Program-made: the position numbers and the translations under genes | Part shown: positions 1 through 7,482 of the stretch, piece after piece | How the letters are laid out: the number at the start of each line of letters is the position of its first letter | Numbering within the stretch: position 1 is the stretch's first letter | The notes under the pieces: model-generated | Told to the model about the DNA's origin: nothing | Seen by the model: only the letters and a program-made list of their open reading frames with translations | Databases searched by the model: none | Assembly: GCF_014645495.1 (NCBI RefSeq) | Contig: NZ_BMLV01000005.1 | Coordinates: forward strand, 62,001 to 126,000 | Source: Cloacibacterium rupense | GTDB lineage: Bacteria > Bacteroidota > Bacteroidia > Flavobacteriales > Weeksellaceae | Direction of reading: 5' to 3' | Length of the DNA stretch: 64,000 nt

Positions 1-66
1 AATTAATTTTTTATTTATGCAATACTTTTGTTATAAAAATTCACAATATTTCATGAAATTAAGCAT

Positions 67-94
67 AAAAAATGTTTTCAAAATTTTTGAAAAC
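67..94 (-). terminator. Likely terminator after the aminotransferase gene
   Basis: Read on the minus strand, a GTTTTCAAA/TTTGAAAAC stem is followed by a run of T. It lies about 30 bases past the stop codon of the class III aminotransferase gene. The stem is AT-rich, so confidence is moderate. Confidence 0.5.
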
Positions 95-125
95 ACTTTG
101 CTATTGATTTTACATTTTAACTTTA

Positions 126-1304
126 CTATTCTACTTCATCTAAAGCAGCCAAAATAATCTGGCAACCTTTTCGTATTTCATCTTTGGTCAAAGTAAGAGG
201 TGGCGAGATTCTCATGAACTCATTTCGATACAATTGCCAAAAAACAATCAAGCCTTTTTCCATACATCTTTTTGCTACTCTAAGTGTATAGTCTGGTGAT
301 TCTAATTCAACTGCCAACATCAGACCTCTTCCGTTTACTTTTTTAATTTTTGGATGAACCAATAATTCTCTGAAAAGAGTTTCTTTTTCGTAAACTTCTT
401 CCATCAATCCACTTTCTAAAACTTCTTTCAGAGTTGCATAACTAGAAGCAGCAATTAAAGGATTCCCCCCAAAAGTAGTGATATGTCCCAATTTAGGAGA
501 ATGCTGAAGCGATTGCATGGTTTCAGCAGAACTCATAAAAGCGCCTACCGGAACTCCGCCACCCATTCCTTTTCCCATGACCAAAATGTCGGGTACTATA
601 TTATAATGTTCAAAAGAAAAAAGTTTACCCGTTCTACCAAATCCTGGTTGAATTTCATCCAAAATCAATAAAGCACCAACTTCTTCGCATCTTTTTTTCA
701 AGTTTTTAAAATAATCTTGAGAAGGCGTGAGAAAACCTGCGGCACCTTGTATAGTTTCTGCGATTACACAGGCTGTTTTTTTGGTAATTTTTGAAAATTC
801 TTCTTCATTATTAAACTCTATAAAACTAATCATTGGCAATAATGGTCTGAACTCTCTCTTATGAAACTCATTCCCAGAAACCGAAAGTGCACCATGAGTA
901 TTGCCGTGATAAGAATTTTTCATGGAGATAATTTCTTCTCTGCCTGTATATCTTTTGGCCAATTTAAGAGCGCCATCAATTGCTTCTGCACCAGAATTAA
1001 CCAAATAAGTAACTTCTAATGGTTCTGGTGTAGCTTCTGCTAATAATTGACAAAGTGCCACAGGTTTTTCCTGAGCATATTCACCATAAACCATTACGTG
1101 AAGATACTTTTCTGTTTGTTCTTTTATGGCATTTACAACTTTAGGATGAGAATGCCCCAAAGTATTGGCAGAAACACCCGCTACAAAATCTAGATAAGCC
1201 TTGCCATCTTTACCATAAATGTAACTTCCTGCGGCTTTTTCTACCTCGAAACCTGCTGCAAAAGGTGTAGTCTGTGCTTGATATTTGAAAAATTCTTGCT
1301 TCAT
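126..1304 (-). CDS. Class III PLP-dependent aminotransferase (acetylornithine/ornithine-type)
   Basis: A 392-residue cytoplasmic enzyme of fold type I, aminotransferase class III. It carries the PLP-binding aspartate in LILDEIQPGFGRTG (D216) and the Schiff-base lysine in LVMGKGMGGG (K245). The N-terminal YLDFVAGVSANTLGH stretch is typical of acetylornithine/ornithine/4-aminobutyrate aminotransferases. Such enzymes move an amino group from an omega-amino or alpha-amino donor to 2-oxoglutarate. Substrate cannot be fixed from sequence, and the neighbours (fur, lptA-like) do not point to a pathway. The start ATG sits four bases behind a TATCTTTG box, so the mRNA is probably leaderless. Length is normal for the family. 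Confidence 0.85.
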   Translation of the reverse strand: MKQEFFKYQAQTTPFAAGFEVEKAAGSYIYGKDGKAYLDFVAGVSANTLGHSHPKVVNAIKEQTEKYLHVMVYGEYAQEKPVALCQLLAEATPEPLEVTYLVNSGAEAIDGALKLAKRYTGREEIISMKNSYHGNTHGALSVSGNEFHKREFRPLLPMISFIEFNNEEEFSKITKKTACVIAETIQGAAGFLTPSQDYFKNLKKRCEEVGALLILDEIQPGFGRTGKLFSFEHYNIVPDILVMGKGMGGGVPVGAFMSSAETMQSLQHSPKLGHITTFGGNPLIAASSYATLKEVLESGLMEEVYEKETLFRELLVHPKIKKVNGRGLMLAVELESPDYTLRVAKRCMEKGLIVFWQLYRNEFMRISPPLTLTKDEIRKGCQIILAALDEVE

Positions 1305-1308
1305 AGTG

Positions 1309-1316
1309 CAAAGATA
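1309..1316 (-). promoter_or_regulatory. Bacteroidota -7 promoter box of the aminotransferase gene
   Basis: TATCTTTG on the minus strand fits the Bacteroidota -7 consensus TAnnTTTG. Only four bases separate it from the ATG at 1304, which puts the expected transcription start at or beside the start codon. Confidence 0.6.
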
Positions 1317-1360
1317 AGGAAGATGGAAATTGAAAATTGGAAGATTTTGAGAAATTTAAA

Positions 1361-1390
1361 AGAAAAAGTCGGAAAACATGTCCCGACTTT
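1361..1390 (-). terminator. Terminator after the lptA-like gene
   Basis: The minus strand forms AAAGTCGG/CCGACTTT with a ten-base loop followed by a T-rich tract. It lies just past the stop of the OstA-like gene at 1395. Confidence 0.65.
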
Positions 1391-1394
1391 TAAT

Positions 1395-3146
1395 TTATAG
1401 TTTCCTATCTCTTTTGATGGTTTTAGGTTTTCTCTTTTCTTCTTCTTTCAGACGAATTTCTTCTGCTTTTTTAAAGAGTTCATCGTCTGCTTCGTATACT
1501 TTTTCTTCATTATTTGGCGAATCTACCAAGATGTCTTCCCATTTTAGAGGGCGATCTTTGGTATTCCAGTAATAATCAGCAAATTTTCGTTTTTCTGGAG
1601 CTATTTTACTCATTGGGTAAATATCATTTTGCGCGCCGATATTACAAGCTAGAATTTGAATTTTTCTATCTTCGAAAAGTGCTTCTATTTCACCACAATT
1701 AGAAATTGAAACCCCTATTCTATCTAATTTTTTTGTCTTTTGATTTTCAGAATCTACATAAGTTATAGATTGAGCATTCCCTATCACTTTTGCTAGTTTC
1801 ATTTCATTATTTTGATAGAAAACGGTCATCAATTTACCTTTCACTTGATGAAATTCATCTTTCATGGTCAATGAATCTACCTTACTAATGGCAAAAGCAT
1901 TGCCCACCACTTTCAGAGAATCTATATTTTCGTTTTCGGTATTGAAGTATGCTTCTATTTTGTGACCTGTAATTTGTTTTTCGCCACTCCAAAAAATAGG
2001 TTTTGTGAAAAAATGCAAAACACCATCAGTTTCATTAAAGCTCAAAGAATCTGATCTACCTTGCGCCTTGGTCATATACATTCTTACTTTTTTGAAAGCT
2101 CTCAGATAGTTTTTTTTCTTAGTCTTATCAGCAGAATCAGGTTTTTGATAGGTTAAGAATTTTTCAGCTGCAATGTATGCGGTATCATTCTTGAGTTCTT
2201 TTACTGCATAAGGTTTTTGGGTAATCATGGCAGAATCTTTTTTCTCAAAAATTTCTCCATAACCACCTTTTATGTATCGTTTTTCTTTTGGGTCATCTAA
2301 GCGTACATTACCTTCGCCTTTCCCGAAACCAGTCAACTGATTGTAGTACATTTTATCACCCGTAAGGATTTTCCCATTGTAGTGAATTCTAGAATTTTTA
2401 TTGAGATAGACTTCTTTTTGGGACATCAGATACTTTCCGTTTTCTGTATAAACATAGTTAGACGGTTTCTCTTTATTGGTAATGGTAGTTGGCCCGAAAA
2501 AATCTGCAGTATTGGTACTTTGATATTGTTTTATATTTTTACCTTCTACTCTGTATTGGTCATTATCTATGGTATAGTTGCCCGTAAATTCATTCATTTT
2601 AGAATCTATAAAATACGTAGCAGTCTGCGTCCACATGGTAGTTTTACCATCAAAAATAGTTCCACCAGAGTTGAAATAGGCGGTATTTTTGATTCTGTCA
2701 TAATACAAAACATCTGTAGAAATGGTTTGTTTTGGGTCTGTAAGCACCACATTTTTTCTGGCAATACCCCGTTGGGTTTCACCGTCATACTCCATTTCTT
2801 CGGCGGTAATTTTATTTCCGTCTGAGGTCACTAAAACTACGTTCCCTATGGCTTTTACAAAATTATCTTTTTCATAGTAAACTACTCTATTGGCAGTAAG
2901 AACAGCTCCATTATGTTGAAACTCTACATTACCATCAAAAAAAGTATTTCCTCCGTACATATCAGGCTTTCTATTGACAGAGTCAGAATGTATGTGCTTT
3001 ACTTTTTGAGTTGGCTTTGCGCCCATTGTATTTTCTTTTTTGAAGAAAACATCTTTGGTAGGCGGAGTTTTCGGGTTGATTTTATCTATTTGCGCCAATG
3101 AAAATTGAGCAAAAAATATTAAAATTAGGAAAAGAAATTTCTTCAT
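1395..3146 (-). CDS. OstA/LptA-like lipopolysaccharide-transport protein
   Basis: A 583-residue exported protein (signal peptide MKKFLFLILIFFAQFSLAQ). It is built largely from short beta-strand repeats of the OstA/LptA/LptD-N type, for example GGNTFFDGNVEFQHNGAVL and GKTTMWTQTATYFIDSKM. In proteobacteria this jelly-roll fold forms the periplasmic bridge that carries LPS to the outer membrane; bacteroidotal versions are much longer than E. coli LptA (about 185 aa) and may contain several jelly-roll units. The C-terminus is charged and rich in Lys/Glu. Its start codon overlaps the fur stop by one base (TAATG), so the two genes are translationally coupled. The family is clear; the exact role in Lpt transport is inferred. 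Confidence 0.75.
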   Translation of the reverse strand: MKKFLFLILIFFAQFSLAQIDKINPKTPPTKDVFFKKENTMGAKPTQKVKHIHSDSVNRKPDMYGGNTFFDGNVEFQHNGAVLTANRVVYYEKDNFVKAIGNVVLVTSDGNKITAEEMEYDGETQRGIARKNVVLTDPKQTISTDVLYYDRIKNTAYFNSGGTIFDGKTTMWTQTATYFIDSKMNEFTGNYTIDNDQYRVEGKNIKQYQSTNTADFFGPTTITNKEKPSNYVYTENGKYLMSQKEVYLNKNSRIHYNGKILTGDKMYYNQLTGFGKGEGNVRLDDPKEKRYIKGGYGEIFEKKDSAMITQKPYAVKELKNDTAYIAAEKFLTYQKPDSADKTKKKNYLRAFKKVRMYMTKAQGRSDSLSFNETDGVLHFFTKPIFWSGEKQITGHKIEAYFNTENENIDSLKVVGNAFAISKVDSLTMKDEFHQVKGKLMTVFYQNNEMKLAKVIGNAQSITYVDSENQKTKKLDRIGVSISNCGEIEALFEDRKIQILACNIGAQNDIYPMSKIAPEKRKFADYYWNTKDRPLKWEDILVDSPNNEEKVYEADDELFKKAEEIRLKEEEKRKPKTIKRDRKL

Positions 3147-3619
3147 TACTTTTTTTTATGGCCGTAAAAATATAAAGAGTGCGTATCAATCTTTACCCCA
3201 AAAGCTTCTTCAATAGATTGTTTAATCCCTTGAATTCTAGGGTCACAAAATTCAATAATCTCTTCTATTTCTTTATCAGAACCTTCTTTATATATCACTA
3301 AGTGGTCATGTTGTTTATCAAAGTATGATTTTTCGTAAGATGAAGAAGACATGGTTTTTTCACCAAACTGATGCTTTCTTATAAGGCCTGCGTCTAGAAA
3401 AATCTCTATGGTATTGTAAATGGTAGCTTTGCTTACATGATATTTTTTATTAATCATGATAAAGTACAAATCATCCACATTAAAATGATGATCCATATTG
3501 TAAATTTCCTCCAAAATAGCGTATCGCTCTGGGGTATTTCTATAGGATTTTTCTTGAAGATATTGTTTTAAAACATCTTTTATAATTTTGATGTTTTTTT
3601 CTTTTTGTGTTGCTTCCAT
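3146..3619 (-). CDS. fur: Fur-family transcriptional regulator
   Basis: A 157-residue Fur-superfamily repressor. The N-terminal winged helix includes RNTPERYAILEEIY and the recognition helix VSKATIYNT (62-70). The dimerisation domain retains metal-ligand candidates H44/H45, H104, H106 and H147. The CxxC pair that holds structural zinc in E. coli Fur is absent: the usual HHDHLICxxCG reads KQHDHLVIYKEGSD here, and only C125 is present. It could be a Fur, Zur or PerR functional type; sequence alone does not decide. It is cotranscribed with the lptA-like gene, an arrangement I would not expect from iron control alone. A TAAATTTG box lies 16 bases before the start codon. Confidence 0.85.
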   Translation of the reverse strand: MEATQKEKNIKIIKDVLKQYLQEKSYRNTPERYAILEEIYNMDHHFNVDDLYFIMINKKYHVSKATIYNTIEIFLDAGLIRKHQFGEKTMSSSSYEKSYFDKQHDHLVIYKEGSDKEIEEIIEFCDPRIQGIKQSIEEAFGVKIDTHSLYFYGHKKK

Positions 3620-3635
3620 CTTATTGTTTGATAGA

Positions 3636-3643
3636 CAAATTTA
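3636..3643 (-). promoter_or_regulatory. -7 promoter box of fur
   Basis: TAAATTTG on the minus strand matches TAnnTTTG, 16 bases before the fur ATG. It would drive fur and the overlapping lptA-like gene. Confidence 0.45.
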
Positions 3644-3680
3644 TTAATAATTTTTAAATTCTGACAGATGAATATCATCA

Positions 3681-3706
3681 AAAAAGCCTCAAAAAAACTG
3701 AGGCTT
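3681..3706 (-). terminator. Terminator of kup
   Basis: AAGCCTCA/TGAGGCTT stem followed on the minus strand by TTTTTT, ten bases past the kup stop codon. Confidence 0.8.
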
Positions 3707-3716
3707 ATACTTTGAA

Positions 3717-5717
3717 TTATGAATCGTACCTTCTAAATTCATCTAAGACAATTTTTTCTTCTCTGATTGGATTGTACATAAGCGGAACAGATTCTACCAA
3801 AACATTGTGCGGTGCCAATCCGTATGCTTTGAAATCACTACTTCCGATATATTTCACAAAATTATAGATGCTTAAAGTAATTTTTTCTTTTACGCTTAAT
3901 AAAAAATCATTGATATAAACATTGTCTATAATTACATATTTAAGATCTGGTGGTACATTATGACTTCTAAGTGAAGGATGGCTACTTCTATCTGGTATGG
4001 TGCCATCTTGCATCATATCTGCTAGAACTTGATTAAAATAGTCATTAATTTTTCTATCTTTTTTAAATCCTAGAAGAAAATTTATTTTATAAATCGTTCC
4101 TGGCATCACCTCATCTATAGAATATTTGAAAGTAAAAGGATCTTCTTGGTTGATGATATTTAAGATAAAATAATGGTCAGCTCTTTTGGGCTGTGAACGC
4201 ATGATAGAGTAGATGATTTTAGATTCTACTTCATCATCACGTTTTGCTCTACTTAAAAATGCCAAATTGGTGGCATATTTTGGGATAGATTCGTCTAATT
4301 TTATGTCTTTGATGGTAGAAACATAATCTTTCAGTTTTACAAATTTTATAAAGTTCTGTTTAATCATTCTACCATTATACCAAGCGTACATACAAACTGC
4401 TACAAAACCTGCTAAAACAACTGTAATCCAACCTCCTTCAAAGAATTTTATAATATTAGCACTGAAAAACCCAAGTTCAATGGCAAAATAAACCATTGCA
4501 AATATTACAATAAATATTTTATTTACTCTGTTTCGCCAGAGCCAAAAAACGATTAAAATAGACGTCATTAGCATTGTAACCGTAATAGAAAGTCCATAAG
4601 CCGCCTCCATATGTACAGATTCTTTGAAATAGAAAACCACCACTAAGCACATAATAAGTAGCCCCCAATTGATTCTTGGGATATACATTTGACCTTTAAG
4701 ACCAGAAGGATATTCAATCTGCTGGAATGGCCAAAAATTAAGAGACATAGCTTCTGAAAATATGGTAAATGAACCAGTAATCAAAGCTTGAGATGCAATA
4801 ATAGCAGCAGCAGTAGCTAATATAACTGCAGGAATAATTAAAAACTGAGGAAGCATTCCAAAAAAAGGATTAGTCCCCGTAAAAACCATTTCGTAGTTTT
4901 TCAACAACCAAGAACCTTGACCTAAATAATTGAGAATAAGCATTGTTTTTACAAAAAACCAACTTACTCTAATATTTTTAGCACCACAATGTCCTAAATC
5001 TGAATACAAAGCCTCCGCTCCTGTAGTACAAAGAAAAACCGCTCCTAAAATCCAAAGTGCATCTGGAGAATTCACAATGAGTTTATAAGCATAGTAAGGA
5101 TTAAATGATTTTAGAATTTCCGGATGATACTGAAGATTGATAAGCCCCATAATTCCCAAAAATAAAAACCAAATCACCATGACAGGTCCAAAAAATTTAC
5201 CAATAAAACTTGTCCCAAATTGTTGAACAACAAAAATAACGACTAATATAATGGCAGTAATTGCTAATATTGGCTTAATCCCTAATTCTATCCCTTTAAT
5301 TTGCTTTAGCCCTTCAATAGACGCCATTACCGTAAGTGATGGGGTAATAACCCCGTCTGCAACTAGTGCAGACGCCCCTACAATTGCAATCAAATAAAGC
5401 CATCTTCTTCGCATTTTTTTGACAAGAGAAAATAAAGCAAGTATTCCTCCTTCACCTTTGTTATCAGCTCTTAAAGAAATTAAAACATATTTTATGGTTG
5501 TCTGTAGTGTAAGCGTCCAAATGACACAAGAAAGTGCTCCCTCGATATATTCTTCGGAAATCATTTGCGTTTCTTTACCTGCTTTTATGATTGCACTCAT
5601 TACATAGAGTGGAGAAGTACCGATATCTCCAAAAACAATTCCTAAAGAAACCAACACTCCAATAATGCTTAATTTTTTGGTATCAAAATGATGACCACCT
5701 GCTAAAACGTCTGACAT
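3717..5717 (-). CDS. kup: KUP-family potassium uptake transporter
   Basis: A 666-residue inner-membrane protein of the KUP/HAK/KT family, which takes up K+ with protons. The family signature GDIGTSPLY is at residues 30-38. About twelve hydrophobic segments fill the first 450 residues, followed by a hydrophilic cytoplasmic tail of about 200 residues. Length matches the family (620-700 aa). It is transcribed alone: a TAAATTTG box lies before it and a terminator just after it. No K+ riboswitch or cyclic-di-AMP motif is visible in the short leader. Confidence 0.92.
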   Translation of the reverse strand: MSDVLAGGHHFDTKKLSIIGVLVSLGIVFGDIGTSPLYVMSAIIKAGKETQMISEEYIEGALSCVIWTLTLQTTIKYVLISLRADNKGEGGILALFSLVKKMRRRWLYLIAIVGASALVADGVITPSLTVMASIEGLKQIKGIELGIKPILAITAIILVVIFVVQQFGTSFIGKFFGPVMVIWFLFLGIMGLINLQYHPEILKSFNPYYAYKLIVNSPDALWILGAVFLCTTGAEALYSDLGHCGAKNIRVSWFFVKTMLILNYLGQGSWLLKNYEMVFTGTNPFFGMLPQFLIIPAVILATAAAIIASQALITGSFTIFSEAMSLNFWPFQQIEYPSGLKGQMYIPRINWGLLIMCLVVVFYFKESVHMEAAYGLSITVTMLMTSILIVFWLWRNRVNKIFIVIFAMVYFAIELGFFSANIIKFFEGGWITVVLAGFVAVCMYAWYNGRMIKQNFIKFVKLKDYVSTIKDIKLDESIPKYATNLAFLSRAKRDDEVESKIIYSIMRSQPKRADHYFILNIINQEDPFTFKYSIDEVMPGTIYKINFLLGFKKDRKINDYFNQVLADMMQDGTIPDRSSHPSLRSHNVPPDLKYVIIDNVYINDFLLSVKEKITLSIYNFVKYIGSSDFKAYGLAPHNVLVESVPLMYNPIREEKIVLDEFRRYDS

Positions 5718-5739
5718 TTTAATTTAAAAGTTTAATGTG

Positions 5740-5747
5740 CAAATTTA
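5740..5747 (-). promoter_or_regulatory. -7 promoter box of kup
   Basis: TAAATTTG on the minus strand, 22 bases before the kup ATG, fits the Bacteroidota -7 consensus. Confidence 0.55.
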
Positions 5748-5804
5748 ATTTAATTTCGAGATGAAATAAATTTTTATTAAAAAAAAGATAAGATTACCTA
5801 AAAA

Positions 5805-5833
5805 GAAAAAAGACGCAATAGAAATTGCGCCTT
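5805..5833 (-). terminator. Terminator of pdhB
   Basis: A ten-base-pair stem with one mismatch (AAGACGCAAT/ATTGCGCCTT on the plus strand) runs into a T-rich tract on the minus strand, about 20 bases past the pdhB stop. Confidence 0.7.
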
Positions 5834-5853
5834 TGTTTATTATATTTTGAAAA

Positions 5854-6837
5854 TTAAGATTTCACGTACAATACGTTTTTAATCTCTTCTTTTACTTTTT
5901 CTAATTTAGGGAACCACTCAGAGAATAAAGCTGCAGAATAAGGAGCTGGAGCATCTGGTGTTGTAATTCTCTTGATAGGAGCATCTAGATAATCAAATGC
6001 TTTTTGCTGAACCATATAAGTAATTTCTGAAGCTACAGAACCAAATGGCCAAGCTTCTTCTAATACCACTAGTCTATTCGTTTTCTTCACAGAGTTTAAT
6101 ACGGTATCATAATCTAATGGACGAACCGTTCTAAGGTCAATAACTTCTACAGAAATCCCTTCTTTTTCTAAATCAGCTGCCGCTTGCATTGCTAATTTTA
6201 AGATTTTTCCGAATGAAACTAAGGTAACGTCTTTCCCTTCTTTTTTAATATCAGCTTTACCTATTGGGATGTAATATTCCTCTTCTGGAATCTCCATTTT
6301 ATCACCATACATTTGCTCTGATTCCATAAAAATTACAGGATCATTATCTCTAATTGCAGATTTCAACAATCCTTTAGCATCATATGGATTAGACGGTACG
6401 ATTACCTTAAGACCTGGGCAGTTGGCATACCAACTTTCGAAAGCCTGAGAGTGCGTAGCACCTAATTGACCTGCAGAAGCAGTAGGGCCACGGAAAACGA
6501 TAGGAATATTCCACTGTCCTCCACTCATTTGATACATTTTAGCTGCGTTAGACAAAATTTGATCTATAGCCACCATAGAGAAATTGAAGGTCATAAATTC
6601 TACAATCGGGCGGTTACCGTTCATAGCAGCACCTACAGATATCCCAGCAAAGCCTAGTTCTGCAATAGGAGCATCAATTACTCTTTTAGCACCAAATTCA
6701 GCTAACATACCTTTTGAAGCTTTATAAGCTCCGTTATATTCAGCTACCTCTTCACCGATTAGGTAAATAGACTCGTCTTTACGCATTTCTTCGCTCATCG
6801 CTTCACAGATAGCTTCGCGAAATTGTACTTCTTTCAT
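5854..6837 (-). CDS. pdhB: Pyruvate dehydrogenase E1 component, beta subunit
   Basis: A 327-residue transketolase-like protein, the beta half of a heterotetrameric 2-oxoacid dehydrogenase E1. With an alpha subunit it decarboxylates pyruvate using thiamine diphosphate and acetylates the E2 lipoyl arm. Motifs include FREAICEAMSEEM, the FGAKRVIDAPIAELGFAGI segment, PIVFRGPTASAG with THSQAFESW, and the C-terminal VIDLRTVRPLDYDTV and VVLEEAWPFGSV. Length equals typical PdhB (about 325 aa). The alpha subunit and E2 are not next to it, so the complex is encoded at split loci, as is common in flavobacteria. Branched-chain E1 beta is the alternative; the close match to flavobacterial PdhB favours pyruvate. 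Confidence 0.9.
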   Translation of the reverse strand: MKEVQFREAICEAMSEEMRKDESIYLIGEEVAEYNGAYKASKGMLAEFGAKRVIDAPIAELGFAGISVGAAMNGNRPIVEFMTFNFSMVAIDQILSNAAKMYQMSGGQWNIPIVFRGPTASAGQLGATHSQAFESWYANCPGLKVIVPSNPYDAKGLLKSAIRDNDPVIFMESEQMYGDKMEIPEEEYYIPIGKADIKKEGKDVTLVSFGKILKLAMQAAADLEKEGISVEVIDLRTVRPLDYDTVLNSVKKTNRLVVLEEAWPFGSVASEITYMVQQKAFDYLDAPIKRITTPDAPAPYSAALFSEWFPKLEKVKEEIKNVLYVKS

Positions 6838-6859
6838 CCTGTTACAATTATTTGAGGTG

Positions 6860-6867
6860 CAAAGTTA
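6860..6867 (-). promoter_or_regulatory. -7 promoter box of pdhB
   Basis: TAACTTTG on the minus strand, followed by C, 22 bases before the pdhB ATG. Confidence 0.6.
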
Positions 6868-6896
6868 ATGATTTTTATATTATTTATCACATAAAA

Positions 6897-6920
6897 AACG
6901 CTTCAATTAATTGAAGCGTT
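6897..6920 (-). terminator. Terminator of the DUF2147 gene
   Basis: A perfect 24-base palindrome, AACGCTTCAATT/AATTGAAGCGTT, is followed by TTTTTT on the minus strand, 14 bases past the DUF2147 stop codon. Confidence 0.8.
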
Positions 6921-6933
6921 CTATTTTTATAAA

Positions 6934-7356
6934 TTATTTTACCTTATGCCAAGTTTGGCTTCTTCCGATAAGAGAAAAACCAATGTAACCTCTTACATCT
7001 AACTTATCTGAACCGTCCGTTTTCACTGTACACTTATAAGTTTTACCGTTTTTAGGGTCGGTAATATGACCTCCAGAAAACTCATTTCCGTCTTTTTTAA
7101 GACCTCTAATGATTTCTAGACCAATTAATGGTTTGTTTTTTCTGTCGTCTGTACATTTTACACAATTTTCATTTTCTGGCTTGGCTAGTAATTGTACAAT
7201 TTTCCCGTAATACTTACCATCAGATTTTTTGAAGATTTCTACAATAGATTTTGGTTTCCCAGTTTCATCATCTATTGTTTTCCACTTACCTTCGATTTGC
7301 GCATACGAAACAGCACTAAAAAAAAGCATTAATGATGCGAATAATAATTTTTTCAT
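6934..7356 (-). CDS. DUF2147 exported protein
   Basis: A 140-residue protein with a signal peptide (MKKLLFASLMLFFSAVSYA) and one DUF2147 domain. Family hallmarks are IEGKWKTIDDETGKPKSIVEI near the start, the YGKIVQLL strand, a CVKC pair, a GLEIIRGLKKDG segment and GYIGFSLIGRSQTW at the end. The fold is a lipocalin-like beta barrel; molecular function is unknown. It stands alone, with a palindromic terminator after it. Length is typical (140-150 aa). Periplasmic location is inferred from the signal peptide. Confidence 0.85.
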   Translation of the reverse strand: MKKLLFASLMLFFSAVSYAQIEGKWKTIDDETGKPKSIVEIFKKSDGKYYGKIVQLLAKPENENCVKCTDDRKNKPLIGLEIIRGLKKDGNEFSGGHITDPKNGKTYKCTVKTDGSDKLDVRGYIGFSLIGRSQTWHKVK

Positions 7357-7482
7357 TTCTTTAATTTTAATTTTGCGATAAATGTAAATAAATTTTATTA
7401 AACAACAAATTTATTGTTATTCACATCATACTATTAACAAAGCAAATGCCAAAATTTTAAAAATTAAACAATGGTTTAAATT

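Noticed and set aside
2382-2825. 147-codon open frame on the plus strand
   Set aside because: It lies wholly antisense within the OstA/LptA-like gene, and its composition (Phe/Ile/Arg-rich) is that of an antisense shadow.
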